64,000 nt of DNA from Balneolia bacterium (GCA_022565795.1 JAIUMA010000012.1:17638-81637); one strand, 5' to 3'; shown: positions 18,496 through 28,071, counted from the stretch's first letter. Program-made: numbers and translations. Notes: generated from the letters alone by a model not told the origin.

Positions 18496-20709
18496 TTACT
18501 TCTTTCCGATTGTGTGCATCATAAGCTCGTGGTGTGATGCCACTTTGCTATTTTCATCGGGGGCAGGTTCTGCCCGGCTATAGGTTCCGTCTGAAGCCAG
18601 TAGCCAGCGCTGAGAATTATCTTTCAGATAGATTGAAAAGAGATAGCCCAGGTAGGATTTGAGCGAGTTGTTTTCTACAGGCGTGATGGCCTCAACCCGT
18701 GAGTCCAGATTGCGGTGCATAACGTCTGCAGATCCGATATAGTAAAGATCGGTGCCCGAGTGGTTGAAATAGAATATGCGCGAGTGTTCAAGAAAACGAC
18801 CTATCACGGAATGAATGCGTATTCGCTCGCTAAGAGATTTAATTCCGGGCTTAAGCCGGCATACGCCTCGCACGATGATGTCGATTTCTACGCCCTGTGA
18901 AGAAGCATAGTAAAGCCTTTGAATCAGCAGAGGATCTTCAAGACTGTTCATCTTCATTATGATGCGGGCTTTCGCACCTTCGCGGGCTTGTTTAACCTCG
19001 TAGTCAATTAGCTTCGCAAGCTCAGAACGAAGGAAATGAGGGGCTACAAGCAGCTTTCTGTACGTTTGATTAGGTGCATATCCGGTAAGGAAGTTAAACA
19101 AATCCGAAACGTCCGCCGCAAGTTCAGGATCACACGTAAAAAGCCCCAAATCCTCATACAGATTAGCAGTGCCGGGGTGATAGTTTCCGGTGCCTATGTG
19201 GGCATAGCGGTTGATGTTTCCACCCTCATCACGTACAACTACGGTAATCTTGGAGTGGATTTTAAGTCCCGGCAATCCATAGGATACATGAATCCCCGCT
19301 TTTTCCAGCTTGACGGCCCACTCGATATTGCGCTGCTCGTCAAAACGAGCTTTGAGTTCGATGAGCACCGCAACCTGCTTGCCGCTTTCCGCCGCTTTGA
19401 TAAGGGCATGCATCACCGGCGAGTCTTCGGATGTGCGGTAAAGGGTTTGCTTGATTGCCAGCACTGACGGGTCTGCCGCAGCTTCACGAATAAACCTTTC
19501 TACAGATCCCGTAAAGCTGTGGTAAGGATGATGAACCATAACATCGGAGCTTCGAATCACGCTGAAGAGATCAACGGCCGGCTCGTCTCCCATGCTTTTG
19601 AATGCCGGATGCGTAACCGGACTCCAGCGGTTGTACCGGATATGCCTGAAACCGGAAAGTTTGTCGAGCTGAAGACAGTCGGCAAGCCCGATGAGGCCCT
19701 CCATTTCAAAGATGTCGCTGGGTGATATTTTCAGGTTTTTGATGAGAAGCTCCCTGATGTGCTCAGGCATCTGAGCGTCCAGCTCTATGCGAACGACTTC
19801 GGCAAACCGGCGCTCCCGAAGCTCTTCTTCAATAAGTTCGAGCAGGTCATCGGCTTCTTCTTCCTGCCGCTTTATATCCGCATTCCGGGTTACCCGGAAG
19901 ATATGTGCCGATTTTACAACGCCGCCGGGAAAGAGTTCGCCAATATGTTCTTTAATGATGTCATCGATGTTGATTAGCACCGCTTTGTCGGCTTTTGTAC
20001 TGTTGAGCTGAAGCCATCGGGGGCGGTTTTCCGGCACCTTGATTCGCGCAAAAATCGTTTCACCAGATCCTGGATCCAGTATTTCAACAGCAAAAGAGCG
20101 GCTCTTGTTGGAAATAAAAGGAAATGGATGGCCCTGATCTACAATTAACGGCGTGAGCAGAGGATAAAGCTGAGTTTTGAAGTATTCATCGGCTTTGGCT
20201 TTCTCTTTTTTCCGGAGAGACGAATATTCCCGAAATGCAATGCCCTCGGACTCCAGCTTTGGCACAATCTCATCAAAGAATGTGCCTCTGTAGTCGGTAA
20301 TCATCTGCTTCACTTTTTTGCGGATAAGGGTGAGCTGTTGGGCAGGTGTCAGTCCGTCTACTGAAAGTGAATCCATACCTGCCTCAAGTTGCCGCTTTAA
20401 ACCGCCAACGCGTTTCTGGAAAAATTCATCCAGGTTACTGCACACTATGCCTATGAATTTTGCCTGCTCAAGAGGCGGGTTTGCCGGATTTCTGGCCTCA
20501 TCTAAAACCCTGAAGTTAAAGTCCAGCCAGCTTAGCTCATAGTTGAAGAAATAGTCAGCACCGTGGATAATCAGCTCGTCTGAATGCAAAGCTTCAAAGT
20601 TTTTCTCTTCCAGTTCTTGCACATTCGGTGGTGTGGGCATAGTCATAATGCTAAGGGCAGTGTTGCGGTAAGGGTTATGTGACGAGGGATGATTTAAGCT
20701 TTTTAGCAT
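18496..20709 (-). CDS. ppk1: Polyphosphate kinase 1
   Basis: A 737-residue PPK1 that reversibly builds inorganic polyphosphate from ATP. Domains in order: N-terminal helical domain with ELSWLDFNFRVLDEA, head domain, and two phospholipase-D-like C domains. These carry the conserved stretches KQTLYRTSEDSP, GLKIHSKITVVVRD (likely the phosphorylated histidine), HIGTGNYHPGTA and RNLDSRVEAITPV. The N-terminal 20 or so residues before the IMTMPTPP segment are unusual, so an internal Met could be the real start. It is divergent from a Na+/phosphate transporter, which gives a phosphate uptake and storage pairing. Confidence 0.95.
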   Translation of the reverse strand: MLKSLNHPSSHNPYRNTALSIMTMPTPPNVQELEEKNFEALHSDELIIHGADYFFNYELSWLDFNFRVLDEARNPANPPLEQAKFIGIVCSNLDEFFQKRVGGLKRQLEAGMDSLSVDGLTPAQQLTLIRKKVKQMITDYRGTFFDEIVPKLESEGIAFREYSSLRKKEKAKADEYFKTQLYPLLTPLIVDQGHPFPFISNKSRSFAVEILDPGSGETIFARIKVPENRPRWLQLNSTKADKAVLINIDDIIKEHIGELFPGGVVKSAHIFRVTRNADIKRQEEEADDLLELIEEELRERRFAEVVRIELDAQMPEHIRELLIKNLKISPSDIFEMEGLIGLADCLQLDKLSGFRHIRYNRWSPVTHPAFKSMGDEPAVDLFSVIRSSDVMVHHPYHSFTGSVERFIREAAADPSVLAIKQTLYRTSEDSPVMHALIKAAESGKQVAVLIELKARFDEQRNIEWAVKLEKAGIHVSYGLPGLKIHSKITVVVRDEGGNINRYAHIGTGNYHPGTANLYEDLGLFTCDPELAADVSDLFNFLTGYAPNQTYRKLLVAPHFLRSELAKLIDYEVKQAREGAKARIIMKMNSLEDPLLIQRLYYASSQGVEIDIIVRGVCRLKPGIKSLSERIRIHSVIGRFLEHSRIFYFNHSGTDLYYIGSADVMHRNLDSRVEAITPVENNSLKSYLGYLFSIYLKDNSQRWLLASDGTYSRAEPAPDENSKVASHHELMMHTIGKK

Positions 20710-21003
20710 AGCATTGGCAGACTAACGTGATTGGTGCTGATAGCTGATAAAGCTATTCGAATTCCCGAATAATAAGCCTTAATGCACCTTAAAGTACGCT
20801 GCTAATCTACGACAAAGATTCGTAAAACCTCAAAAACCGTCTGAAGAACAACTTGGTAATATATTCCCCGGAATTGGTATAATTATTAACGGAGTGTTAT
20901 TATTTGAAGACCAGGCATAATGCTCTCTGTCGCTGTCTGGAGGTTTTGAAAAACGGTTCTGCAAAGCCTTCTATTCATACGTTTAAATAGCCGGTATAAT
21001 TCA

Positions 21004-22671
21004 ATGGCAATGTTTTTCTCTTTTGCGGGTGGTGTGGCTCTGTTCCTCCTCGGAATGAAGCTGCTGACAGACGGCTTGAAGCTTGCCGCGGGTGAAACGC
21101 TGCGCGTATTGCTCGCCAAATATACCTCCACCCCTTTTAAAGGAGTATTGAGCGGCATCCTAATTACGGCCATGGTGCAGTCTTCGAGCGCGGTTATTTT
21201 TGCTACTATTGGATTTGTGAATGCCGGAATGCTCACGCTGCTTCAGGCCGCTTACGTCATTTTCGGGAGTAATGTTGGCACTACGCTCACTGGCTGGATT
21301 ATTGCCACCGTAGGTTTTCAGGTTGATCTCCAACTTTTGTCGATGCCGCTTTTAGCAGTGGGTATGGGGCTTTGGCTTGGTAAAGGAAACAGCAGACTCG
21401 GGGCAATCGGCCACGCTCTGGTTGGATTTAGCATCTTTTTTCTCGGTATTGATATCCTCAAGTCAACCTTTGAAAATCTTGGTGAGCAGGTTCCTCTGGA
21501 TGATATCGGCACCGGTTTTTCTGGTATGATGATTATGTTTTTTCTCGGTATCCTGCTCACTACGGTCATGCAGTCTTCTTCTGCTGCAATTGCCGTTGTA
21601 ATTACGGCGGCGGCCGGTGGCGTGATACCGGTATCTGCAGCGGCTGTATTGGTTGTCGGGGCCGATATTGGCACAACCTCCACGGCGCTGCTGGCCGTTA
21701 TCGGAGCTACACCAAATGCCAAACGTGCGGCTATGGTTCATGTGCTTTTTAACGTACTAAAAGGACCGCTGGCGCTGCCGTTCATCGGGTTTTATCTCAG
21801 CCTGATTTACATGGTATTCGGAAGTGACCTCTCAGTTGCCATTACCGTTGCATTGTTTCACACGTTTATTAAAGTGCTGGGCCTTTTGGTTTTGCTTCCG
21901 TTCACAAACATGCTCGTAACTTTTCTTCAAAGTCGCTTTACTGCAAATGAGCAGCAGCCACAAAAAGCACGCTTCCTTGATGACAACCTGCTCTTTACGC
22001 CATCAATGGCGGTTAGTGCGCTTATCTTTGAGCTGAAAAGGGTCGGGCGAAAATCCAGAACACTCTCGTTAGAGTCGCTTGATGAAGAAAAAAAACTAGC
22101 TGAGTTAGAAGTGGGCCTGCAAACAGTTTTTTCTCTAAATGAAACAGTGGTGGAGTACATTGGAAAGATGCACCGTACAGATTTCCCGCCTGATTTAGAG
22201 TATGTGCTGCCACAGGCGCTTCGCATCACGCAGTATTTCTCCGAAGCACGTCAGCACTCTATAGATGCTTTTACGATTGAACATTCCGGCGTAAAGCTTC
22301 CGAAAGATGTTAAAGAGACCCTCCGGATTTTGAAAGAATTGATGCGCTCTTTTATGACTCTGGCTGACTCTGAGCGGGAAGACTTTTCTGTACTGGAACT
22401 AAACAGGCTGGTAGTTCAGCTTGAAAGCAGCTACGAAACGGCCAAAATGACCATATTGAAATCAGGCAGCTCCGGCGTCATACCGGTAAAAGAAATGATG
22501 AACCTTCACGATATCATCAGGAATTACCGAAGGGTGTGGGATCAGTATATGAAGGCAGCAGTCTATATGGATGACTTCAACAAGCTTATTGAACGCCAGC
22601 CCGGCACCGGGGCTGAGCTGGAAGATCCGGTACTTGTAGAAGAAACTGATGTGCTGACTCCCGCAGATTAA
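21004..22671 (+). CDS. Na+/phosphate cotransporter with PhoU-like C-terminal domain
   Basis: A 555-residue transporter of the NptA/YjbB (Na/Pi cotransporter II) family. Two homologous membrane halves each carry the signature QSSSA (MVQSSSAVIFATIGF and VMQSSSAAIAVVITA), with GSNVGTTLT and GADIGTTSTALL partners. Residues about 335-540 are a soluble helical region like PhoU. It imports phosphate with sodium, or may export it when PhoU-linked. The gene is divergent from ppk1, and its stop codon directly abuts the stop codon of the convergent mgtE, with no base between them. Confidence 0.93.
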   Translation: MAMFFSFAGGVALFLLGMKLLTDGLKLAAGETLRVLLAKYTSTPFKGVLSGILITAMVQSSSAVIFATIGFVNAGMLTLLQAAYVIFGSNVGTTLTGWIIATVGFQVDLQLLSMPLLAVGMGLWLGKGNSRLGAIGHALVGFSIFFLGIDILKSTFENLGEQVPLDDIGTGFSGMMIMFFLGILLTTVMQSSSAAIAVVITAAAGGVIPVSAAAVLVVGADIGTTSTALLAVIGATPNAKRAAMVHVLFNVLKGPLALPFIGFYLSLIYMVFGSDLSVAITVALFHTFIKVLGLLVLLPFTNMLVTFLQSRFTANEQQPQKARFLDDNLLFTPSMAVSALIFELKRVGRKSRTLSLESLDEEKKLAELEVGLQTVFSLNETVVEYIGKMHRTDFPPDLEYVLPQALRITQYFSEARQHSIDAFTIEHSGVKLPKDVKETLRILKELMRSFMTLADSEREDFSVLELNRLVVQLESSYETAKMTILKSGSSGVIPVKEMMNLHDIIRNYRRVWDQYMKAAVYMDDFNKLIERQPGTGAELEDPVLVEETDVLTPAD

Positions 22672-24021
22672 TTACGCTATACTCCCAAGAACGGCGGTCG
22701 CAATCGCGAAGTAGATAAGCAGGCCGGAGGCGTCCATAATGGTCGCAATAAGCGGGCTGCTTGCTATGGCAGGGTCCATATTCATCCAGGTAAGCAAAAA
22801 CGGCAGTAGCGTGCCAATGATGTTGGCCACAAGTATAATCGCAACCATGGTTAGGCCTACAATAATACCGATATGCGTGCCACCGATAAAATAACCGAGA
22901 ACCCAGCATGCAAGTCCCATTATGATTCCAAGCAAGATGCCTACAGAAATTTCTTTCCAGATTGTCTGAAGCCACTGATTTAGCTTCAGATCGTCGGTTG
23001 CCAGCGCGCGAACCATAAGCGTTGCGGCCTGTGCGCCTGCGTTTCCGGCGCTTCCTATTAGCAGTGGTATGAAAAAGGCAAGGGCAATTGCGGACTCCAG
23101 GATTTCTTCGAACGCAGCAATCACCCCCGAAGACATCAGGCTGACAAAAACCAGAATCATCAGCCATCCGATGCGGGCCTGAAAAAGGGTACGTATTTTG
23201 GTCTCCCTGTAGGTGCGCTGAAGCGGATTAACAGCCGCCGTTTTATGGAAATCCTCGGTTGCCTCTTCTTCAGCAACGTCGAGCACGTCATCGACTGTTA
23301 CAATACCCAGCAGCACACCGTCTGAGTCGATGACCGGAAGCACGGTTTTATCATACTTCTGCATGAGTGCTACCGCTTCCTCACGATCCTCAGTAGCCGA
23401 AATACTGAGGAAGGATTCGTCCATCAAATCGCTTACCGTTGCTTCCGGATCGGCAAGAATAAACTCCTGCAGCTGAAGAGCATCCAGAAGCTTCCATGAG
23501 GTGTCGGTAACGTAAATCATGCCCAGGGTTTCACTTCTGCTGCCCATGGCGCGCATGTGGTCTATACACTGCGAAATCGTCCAGCCAGGGCGAACCGCCA
23601 CGTAATCGGGCGTCATAAGTCGGCCCACGCTCTCCTCAGGATAGCCAAGCAGCTTACGGGCTTCACGAAGATCCTGCGGATTAAGCAGATTCAGAAACTT
23701 CTGGGTAATCTGGCCAGGCATCTCGCCAAGAAGCAGGGTACGGTCATCGGGCGCCATATTCGAAAGGAGATGGCGGTTTTCCTCATCCGTGAGGTTCATC
23801 AGGAGAGAATTCTGGGAATCCGGCTCCATATACGAAAACACTTCCGCCATCTGATGCTTTGGCAGGAGTCTGAAGAAGACAATTCGTTTATCGGTTTCCA
23901 GCTCGGTTAGCAGCTCGGCTATTTCGGGAACGGGCCATTCTTCAATCAGCTCTTTCAGAGCAGCCCAGTTTTCGTTTTCAATCAGTTCTGTAATTTCTGG
24001 TTTGATTAGATCAGTAATCAT
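22672..24021 (-). CDS. mgtE: MgtE-type magnesium transporter/channel
   Basis: A 449-residue Mg2+ channel. Order: MgtE_N superhelical domain (about 1-130), tandem CBS domains (about 130-255, YVTDTSWKLLDALQLQEFI and GVLLGIVTVDDVLDV) that sense Mg2+, then five membrane helices (about 285-449). The pore motifs PLLIGSAGNAGAQAATLMV and PLIATIMDASGLLIYF carry the conserved acidic pore residue. The ATG at 24021 gives the canonical length of about 450; a longer frame reaches 24120 but adds an unlikely hydrophobic extension that runs into a terminator. Convergent with the Na+/Pi transporter. Confidence 0.95.
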   Translation of the reverse strand: MITDLIKPEITELIENENWAALKELIEEWPVPEIAELLTELETDKRIVFFRLLPKHQMAEVFSYMEPDSQNSLLMNLTDEENRHLLSNMAPDDRTLLLGEMPGQITQKFLNLLNPQDLREARKLLGYPEESVGRLMTPDYVAVRPGWTISQCIDHMRAMGSRSETLGMIYVTDTSWKLLDALQLQEFILADPEATVSDLMDESFLSISATEDREEAVALMQKYDKTVLPVIDSDGVLLGIVTVDDVLDVAEEEATEDFHKTAAVNPLQRTYRETKIRTLFQARIGWLMILVFVSLMSSGVIAAFEEILESAIALAFFIPLLIGSAGNAGAQAATLMVRALATDDLKLNQWLQTIWKEISVGILLGIIMGLACWVLGYFIGGTHIGIIVGLTMVAIILVANIIGTLLPFLLTWMNMDPAIASSPLIATIMDASGLLIYFAIATAVLGSIA

Positions 24022-24109
24022 TATTAAGACCTGCCGGTAAGGAATCAGTTGAAAATGAGCCTTGCTCACGGGAGAAAGGCTGAACGATAAACAGTAAATG
24101 TTAAGGCAA

Positions 24110-24146
24110 AAAAAAGCCACACCGTTTGCCGGTGTGGCTTTTTTAT
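24110..24146 (-). terminator. Terminator downstream of the DUF6580 gene
   Basis: AAAAGCCACACC pairs with GGTGTGGCTTTT across a short loop, with A- and T-runs on both sides. It lies between the DUF6580 gene and mgtE, both on the minus strand, so mgtE needs its own promoter. Confidence 0.88.
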
Positions 24147-24159
24147 CTGAAATCGAGAC

Positions 24160-24672
24160 TTATGCAGTCTGAAGTGAAGGAACCATTCTGCGTGCAAGCT
24201 CAAATGAACCGAATATTACGGTGGTGTAGAGCAGGTCACCAATTAAGGTGTAGTGGAAAAATGGAATGGCCATGGTATAGCTGGCCAACAGCCCTTCGAG
24301 CGTGAAGGGATAATACGGGCTGACCAGCCAGACGCCAAAATTGGTGAGCAGGTAAAAAATGACCGAACCGGCAACAGATGCACCTGCGATTCTTAATGGA
24401 CTGATATTTTTACCGAGCATGTAGCCAATCCCAACGATTAAAGCGAATGCCGCATAAACAAACAGGAGGGTGCTGTGAAGACCAATAAGCAGGTCACTGA
24501 GCAGCATTACGCCAAGCGGCAGCAGCAGGGCAACGCGCTTGTCTGAAAAATAAGCTCCGCCGAAAAGCGCGATTGCGGCAACGGGAGCCACGTTAGGAGG
24601 AAACGGCAAAAAACGTGATAAAACAGCCAGAACAATAATTAAGCTGAGCGTAAAAAACTTGGTGTTGAACAT
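24160..24672 (-). CDS. DUF6580-family membrane protein (putative transport protein)
   Basis: A 170-residue integral membrane protein with five to six hydrophobic segments. The N-terminal pattern LPFPPNVAPVAAIALFGGAYF and the FGVWLVSPYYPFTLEGLLASY segment match the DUF6580 family, which is annotated as putative transport and resembles the S-components of ECF vitamin importers. No ECF ATPase is nearby, so the ligand is unknown. It is transcribed alone and ended by a strong terminator. Confidence 0.8.
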   Translation of the reverse strand: MFNTKFFTLSLIIVLAVLSRFLPFPPNVAPVAAIALFGGAYFSDKRVALLLPLGVMLLSDLLIGLHSTLLFVYAAFALIVGIGYMLGKNISPLRIAGASVAGSVIFYLLTNFGVWLVSPYYPFTLEGLLASYTMAIPFFHYTLIGDLLYTTVIFGSFELARRMVPSLQTA

Positions 24673-24785
24673 AAAAAGTAAGCCTGAGAAAAGGTTTGTG
24701 GTCCTGCTCTAAAGTGAGCCCAAATATAAAGCTTTAGATTGATTGTATAAAATGCTAAGGAAGAAAGCTGACTGGTTTTATAGAT

Positions 24786-25496
24786 CTAAAACGAGCCCGG
24801 CTGACCAAATGCATTGGTTGCCGCATATCGGTTTTCAGACGGCATCCAGTAGATTACCAAATCGTCGCTTGCCGGCTGGAAATTTTCGTCCAGAATAGCG
24901 AGCTCGAACAGGCGAACCGGGGCATTATATTCTTCTCCCTCATATAGTACTGTTCTGAAAGCATAACCATAACGTGCAGGCTCCTGGGCAATTAACACCT
25001 CCCCTTCGTGATCCGTCATTTTATCTTGTGTGATGCGCAAAAGCAGGTGTAGCCGGCCCTCTTCGTCTTCAGTAAGTACTTCGGCACGGCTGATAATGCG
25101 TTCGTATCCCGTATCGGTGAAGCTCAGCGACCGCTCGGCATCGGCAGGGTGATATTCGATAAGCACGATCTCGTTGTTTCCGTTTGCGTTGATATCCATT
25201 CGATTAACCAATACCCTGAAGCTGGCGGGAAACAGGTCATTCAGCTTATCTTCGTTCAGGCTGGTATTGATTTCCGGAATCATTTCCTGAAGCTGCTCCA
25301 CGCTGCCAGCCATCATTGGTGGTGTCCCTGAGGGTACTTCACTGTCTGGGCGATCGGTAAGCTGATCGTCATTGTCCAGATTTTGAATGAAAACCCATGA
25401 AATACCAAGCAGGACAAGTACCATAAAAAAAACAAAAATGGTGACGAACGAGCCCCGCTGATTATCTTTTCTTCTTTTCTTTTTGGTCGATAACAT
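24786..25496 (-). CDS. Membrane-anchored protein of unknown function
   Basis: A 236-residue protein with a very basic N terminus (STKKKRRKDNQRG), one membrane helix at about 18-38, a Ser/Pro/Gly linker and an outer domain of about 165 residues. The segment MDINANGNNEIVLIEY looks like a VCBS/FG-GAP-type repeat, in which Asp and Asn residues bind calcium. I cannot name the family. It probably faces the periplasm. Confidence 0.65.
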   Translation of the reverse strand: MLSTKKKRRKDNQRGSFVTIFVFFMVLVLLGISWVFIQNLDNDDQLTDRPDSEVPSGTPPMMAGSVEQLQEMIPEINTSLNEDKLNDLFPASFRVLVNRMDINANGNNEIVLIEYHPADAERSLSFTDTGYERIISRAEVLTEDEEGRLHLLLRITQDKMTDHEGEVLIAQEPARYGYAFRTVLYEGEEYNAPVRLFELAILDENFQPASDDLVIYWMPSENRYAATNAFGQPGSF

Positions 25497-25669
25497 CTTC
25501 AGCCGGTTAGATTTAGAATGATATTAGCTTACACAATCGAACGATTTACTGCGAATCATGCGGTTAGACATCGCAATTACACCATTTAAAATACGAATAA
25601 TCAATTCATCGGTTTTACAGAGATTGCGGGAAAAAAGAGGGAAGACTTGTTCGTGCTAATTTCTGAAAA

Positions 25670-25708
25670 AGAAAAAGCCGGCTTCCTGTCAGGAGGCCGG
25701 CTTTTTGG
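25670..25708 (-). terminator. Terminator of the yceI gene
   Basis: AAAAAGCCGGC at 25675-25683 and onward pairs with GCCGGCTTTTT ending near 25706, with CCT/AGG pairs extending the stem around a short loop. On the minus strand it ends in a T run downstream of the YceI gene. Confidence 0.88.
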
Positions 25709-25771
25709 AGAAATACAGAATAAACGGATCTGAAATCAGATAACCCGTATTATTCATGTAACAGAGTATGG

Positions 25772-26383
25772 TTACTCAGGCTTGGTAACCTGTAGTGAAA
25801 TCTGGATGCGTACTTCATCGCCGATTACGGCAGTAGAGGCCCAGTCGCCCACGCCTACGCCGAAGTCGTTACGAAGAAGTGAAATTTCGCCGTGCAGACC
25901 AGCTACAAGCGTATTTTCCTGCATTACATGGTTGGTTACGCCCAGGAACTCAAACGGGAGCTCAACTTCGCGGGTAACGTCTTTGATGGTAAGCTGGCCA
26001 AGTGCAAGGTAGCTTGAACCTTCAACGTGACGAATTTCTGAAGTGCGGAAGTGCATTTCAGGGTAGGTTTCTGCATCGAAGAAATCTGCGGTGCGAAGAT
26101 GGCCGTCACGACGCTCAACATCCGTATCTACGCTGGCAACCTGGATGGTTACATCAAACTCAGAGTCTTCAGGGCTGTCCGGATTGAAAACAATTCTTCC
26201 GTCGAATTCATTAAATGTACCCGGAATTGCGTTGAAGAAGTGGTTGATTTGAAAAAGGATATTGCTGTGCGAATTGTCGATTGTCCATTCCATCGGAGAA
26301 TGATGGTCGGTAGTTTCGTTGCTTTCTGCTACGGCAACGCTTGCAAACGCGAGAAGGATGGTAGTGATTAATAGGTTTTTCAT
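25772..26383 (-). CDS. YceI-family periplasmic lipid-binding protein
   Basis: A 203-residue secreted protein (signal peptide ending SVAVAES) of the YceI family, a lipocalin-like barrel that binds long isoprenoid or fatty chains in the periplasm. Recognisable stretches are MEWTIDNSHSNILFQINHF, DVTIQVASVDTDVERRDGHL, FFDAETYPEMHFRTSEI and GQLTIKDVTREVELPFEF. It is a single-gene unit ended by a strong terminator. The ligand in this organism is unknown. Confidence 0.93.
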   Translation of the reverse strand: MKNLLITTILLAFASVAVAESNETTDHHSPMEWTIDNSHSNILFQINHFFNAIPGTFNEFDGRIVFNPDSPEDSEFDVTIQVASVDTDVERRDGHLRTADFFDAETYPEMHFRTSEIRHVEGSSYLALGQLTIKDVTREVELPFEFLGVTNHVMQENTLVAGLHGEISLLRNDFGVGVGDWASTAVIGDEVRIQISLQVTKPE

Positions 26384-26614
26384 GGTCTTTTTATTGATTT
26401 TATTCGGTGAAAATTTATTTGTTCAAACAACAAACCACTAAAATCCTCAAAAAGTTCCTGATAGAATTGGCCCAAAATAAAAAAACAGCCCTTGTTTTTA
26501 CTTTTTTTAGCCTTAGCGGGGGGATTTTATTTTTTTTTGCGATGGCATATAATTATTCTGCTGGCAATTAGTTAACAGTACACACTAAGAAATAAAGAAA
26601 TCAAATATATTATT

Positions 26615-27124
26615 ATGACTCGTATTATCGCAGCAGCAACAATGCTAATCTTTCTCATGTTTGGAATGACCATCCAGGCTTCGGCTCAGGGCATGCCACC
26701 TGCAATGCAGCAGGAAATGCCGGACATCGAAGTTTCTGATGATGAGCTGAACACCTTCGTAGAGATCAGCATTGAGGCTCAGGAAGTAAACATGGAAGCT
26801 CAGGAAGATATGATTGAGCTGGTTGAGGGAGCTGGTTTGAGTGTGGAGCGTTTCAATGAAATTCTTACCGGTATGCAGCAAGGGCAATCCCAGGCTGACA
26901 TGGGGATGGAAGACGCTGAGATGGAGCGTTTTGATGAACTCATGAATGATCTTGAAGTAATTCAGGAAGGAATCGACGAAAAAGTTGAAGAAATTGTAGA
27001 ATCCAAAGGAATGGATATGGATCGTGTACAGGAAATTCAAATGGCCGTACAGATGAATCCTGAACTTCAGCAAAAATTCCAGGAAATTGTTCAGGAAAAA
27101 ATGGGCGAGCAGCCTGGCATGTAA
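26615..27124 (+). CDS. Secreted Glu/Met/Gln-rich protein, DUF4168-like
   Basis: A 169-residue protein with a signal peptide ending QASAQG. The mature part is almost entirely helical and very rich in Glu, Met and Gln. The pattern ISDDELNTF... followed by paired helices resembles DUF4168 (here VSDDELNTFVEISIEAQEV), a small envelope protein family of unknown role. The composition suggests a periplasmic coiled-coil protein, perhaps metal-binding or chaperone-like; that is inference. Its opposite strand is open over nearly the same span, a by-product of its skewed codons. Confidence 0.72.
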   Translation: MTRIIAAATMLIFLMFGMTIQASAQGMPPAMQQEMPDIEVSDDELNTFVEISIEAQEVNMEAQEDMIELVEGAGLSVERFNEILTGMQQGQSQADMGMEDAEMERFDELMNDLEVIQEGIDEKVEEIVESKGMDMDRVQEIQMAVQMNPELQQKFQEIVQEKMGEQPGM

Positions 27125-27174
27125 CAGCCTCCTGAACACTGTTCGAATTACCATTTCCGGTAATTCAGGATAAT

Positions 27175-27213
27175 GAAAAGCCCGGTTAGATTTTTATTTA
27201 GCCGGGCTTTTCC
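27175..27213. terminator. Bidirectional terminator overlapping the 3' end of mpg
   Basis: AAAAGCCCGG (27176-27185) pairs with the GCCGGGCTTTT segment (27201-27211). On the minus strand the last codons of the glycosylase (Ser-Pro-Ala) form one arm, and its TAA lies in the loop. Confidence 0.85.
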
Positions 27214-27853
27214 ATTTTGAGCCTTTTAGAGAATACCGCCACGGAAGCAGCGCGTCTTCACCGGCATAATCTACACCTACTCTCGGGCCGGTTTCGATTG
27301 AGGAAGTCATCACCCTAAAACCGTCATCATAAATTCTAATGGGACTTTTGGGAAGGGTTAAGTCGGTTTCGTTTAAATCGGTGGTAATGCCCAGCGCCTG
27401 AGACATCACGCCGGGTCCGGCGGTTAGGTTTCGGGCTTTCTTATTTAGGTTCCTGCGCTCCATCATAACGTCGGTGCCGGTTAGAGGTTCTACGGCGCGA
27501 ATCAAAACAGCTTCCGGTGTGCCCTGCTGATTCGTTACGATATTAAAAAGGTGATGAATCCCGTAGCAAAGGTAGATGTAGGCCGTGCCGCCATCACCAA
27601 ACATCGTTTTTGTGCGCTTAGTGAATCTGCCCAGATGCGCATGGCATGCTTTGTCACCCTCGGCCGCATAGGCCTCGGTTTCAACGATTCTGCCGCTCAC
27701 GGCCTCGCCATCGATCTCTGTGAATAGTATTTTTCCGACGAGATCGCGGGCTATTTCTGTTACCTGAGGGCGTTCGAAAAAAGGTCTTTGAAGCAGATTC
27801 AAAACAGAAGATTTAAGGTGAAAGAGTAATGCTACCCGGAATGTAGCCGTCAT
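27194..27853 (-). CDS. 3-methyladenine DNA glycosylase (AAG/MPG family)
   Basis: A 219-residue base-excision-repair glycosylase of the AAG/MPG fold that removes alkylated purines. Family motifs are DLVGKILFTEI, GRIVETEAYAAEGDKACHA (Glu of VETEAY is the catalytic residue), FGDGGTAYIYLCYGIHHLFN and NLTAGPGVMSQALGI. The first 20 or so residues are not family-like, so the real start may be slightly downstream, near LLQRPFFERP. Its 3' end forms part of a shared terminator. Confidence 0.94.
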   Translation of the reverse strand: MTATFRVALLFHLKSSVLNLLQRPFFERPQVTEIARDLVGKILFTEIDGEAVSGRIVETEAYAAEGDKACHAHLGRFTKRTKTMFGDGGTAYIYLCYGIHHLFNIVTNQQGTPEAVLIRAVEPLTGTDVMMERRNLNKKARNLTAGPGVMSQALGITTDLNETDLTLPKSPIRIYDDGFRVMTSSIETGPRVGVDYAGEDALLPWRYSLKGSKWKSPAK

Positions 27854-28071
27854 ATACCGAAGGGTTTCGGTTAAGACAGGGCTTTTTTGTCATTGCCGGG
27901 CTTAATTCCTTATATTAAGCGTGAACAAACGAGCTATAAACTAAATGAAATTAATGTCAGTTACCGCTACGATACGTTCATCATTTAAGAGTAAAACCCC
28001 CATATCAGCACACAGGTTCATTTAAGGCACGGATGACATCATCATAATACTGATAACCGAAAAGGTTAACC

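Noticed and set aside
24022..24120. N-terminal extension of mgtE to 24120
   Set aside because: It would add a non-family hydrophobic stretch and place the start inside a terminator hairpin; the ATG at 24021 gives the normal MgtE length.
26645..27154. A 169-residue minus-strand frame opposite the DUF4168-like gene
   Set aside because: It mirrors the skewed Glu/Met/Gln codons of the plus-strand gene, has an implausible Phe/His/Leu-rich sequence and would run through the shared terminator.
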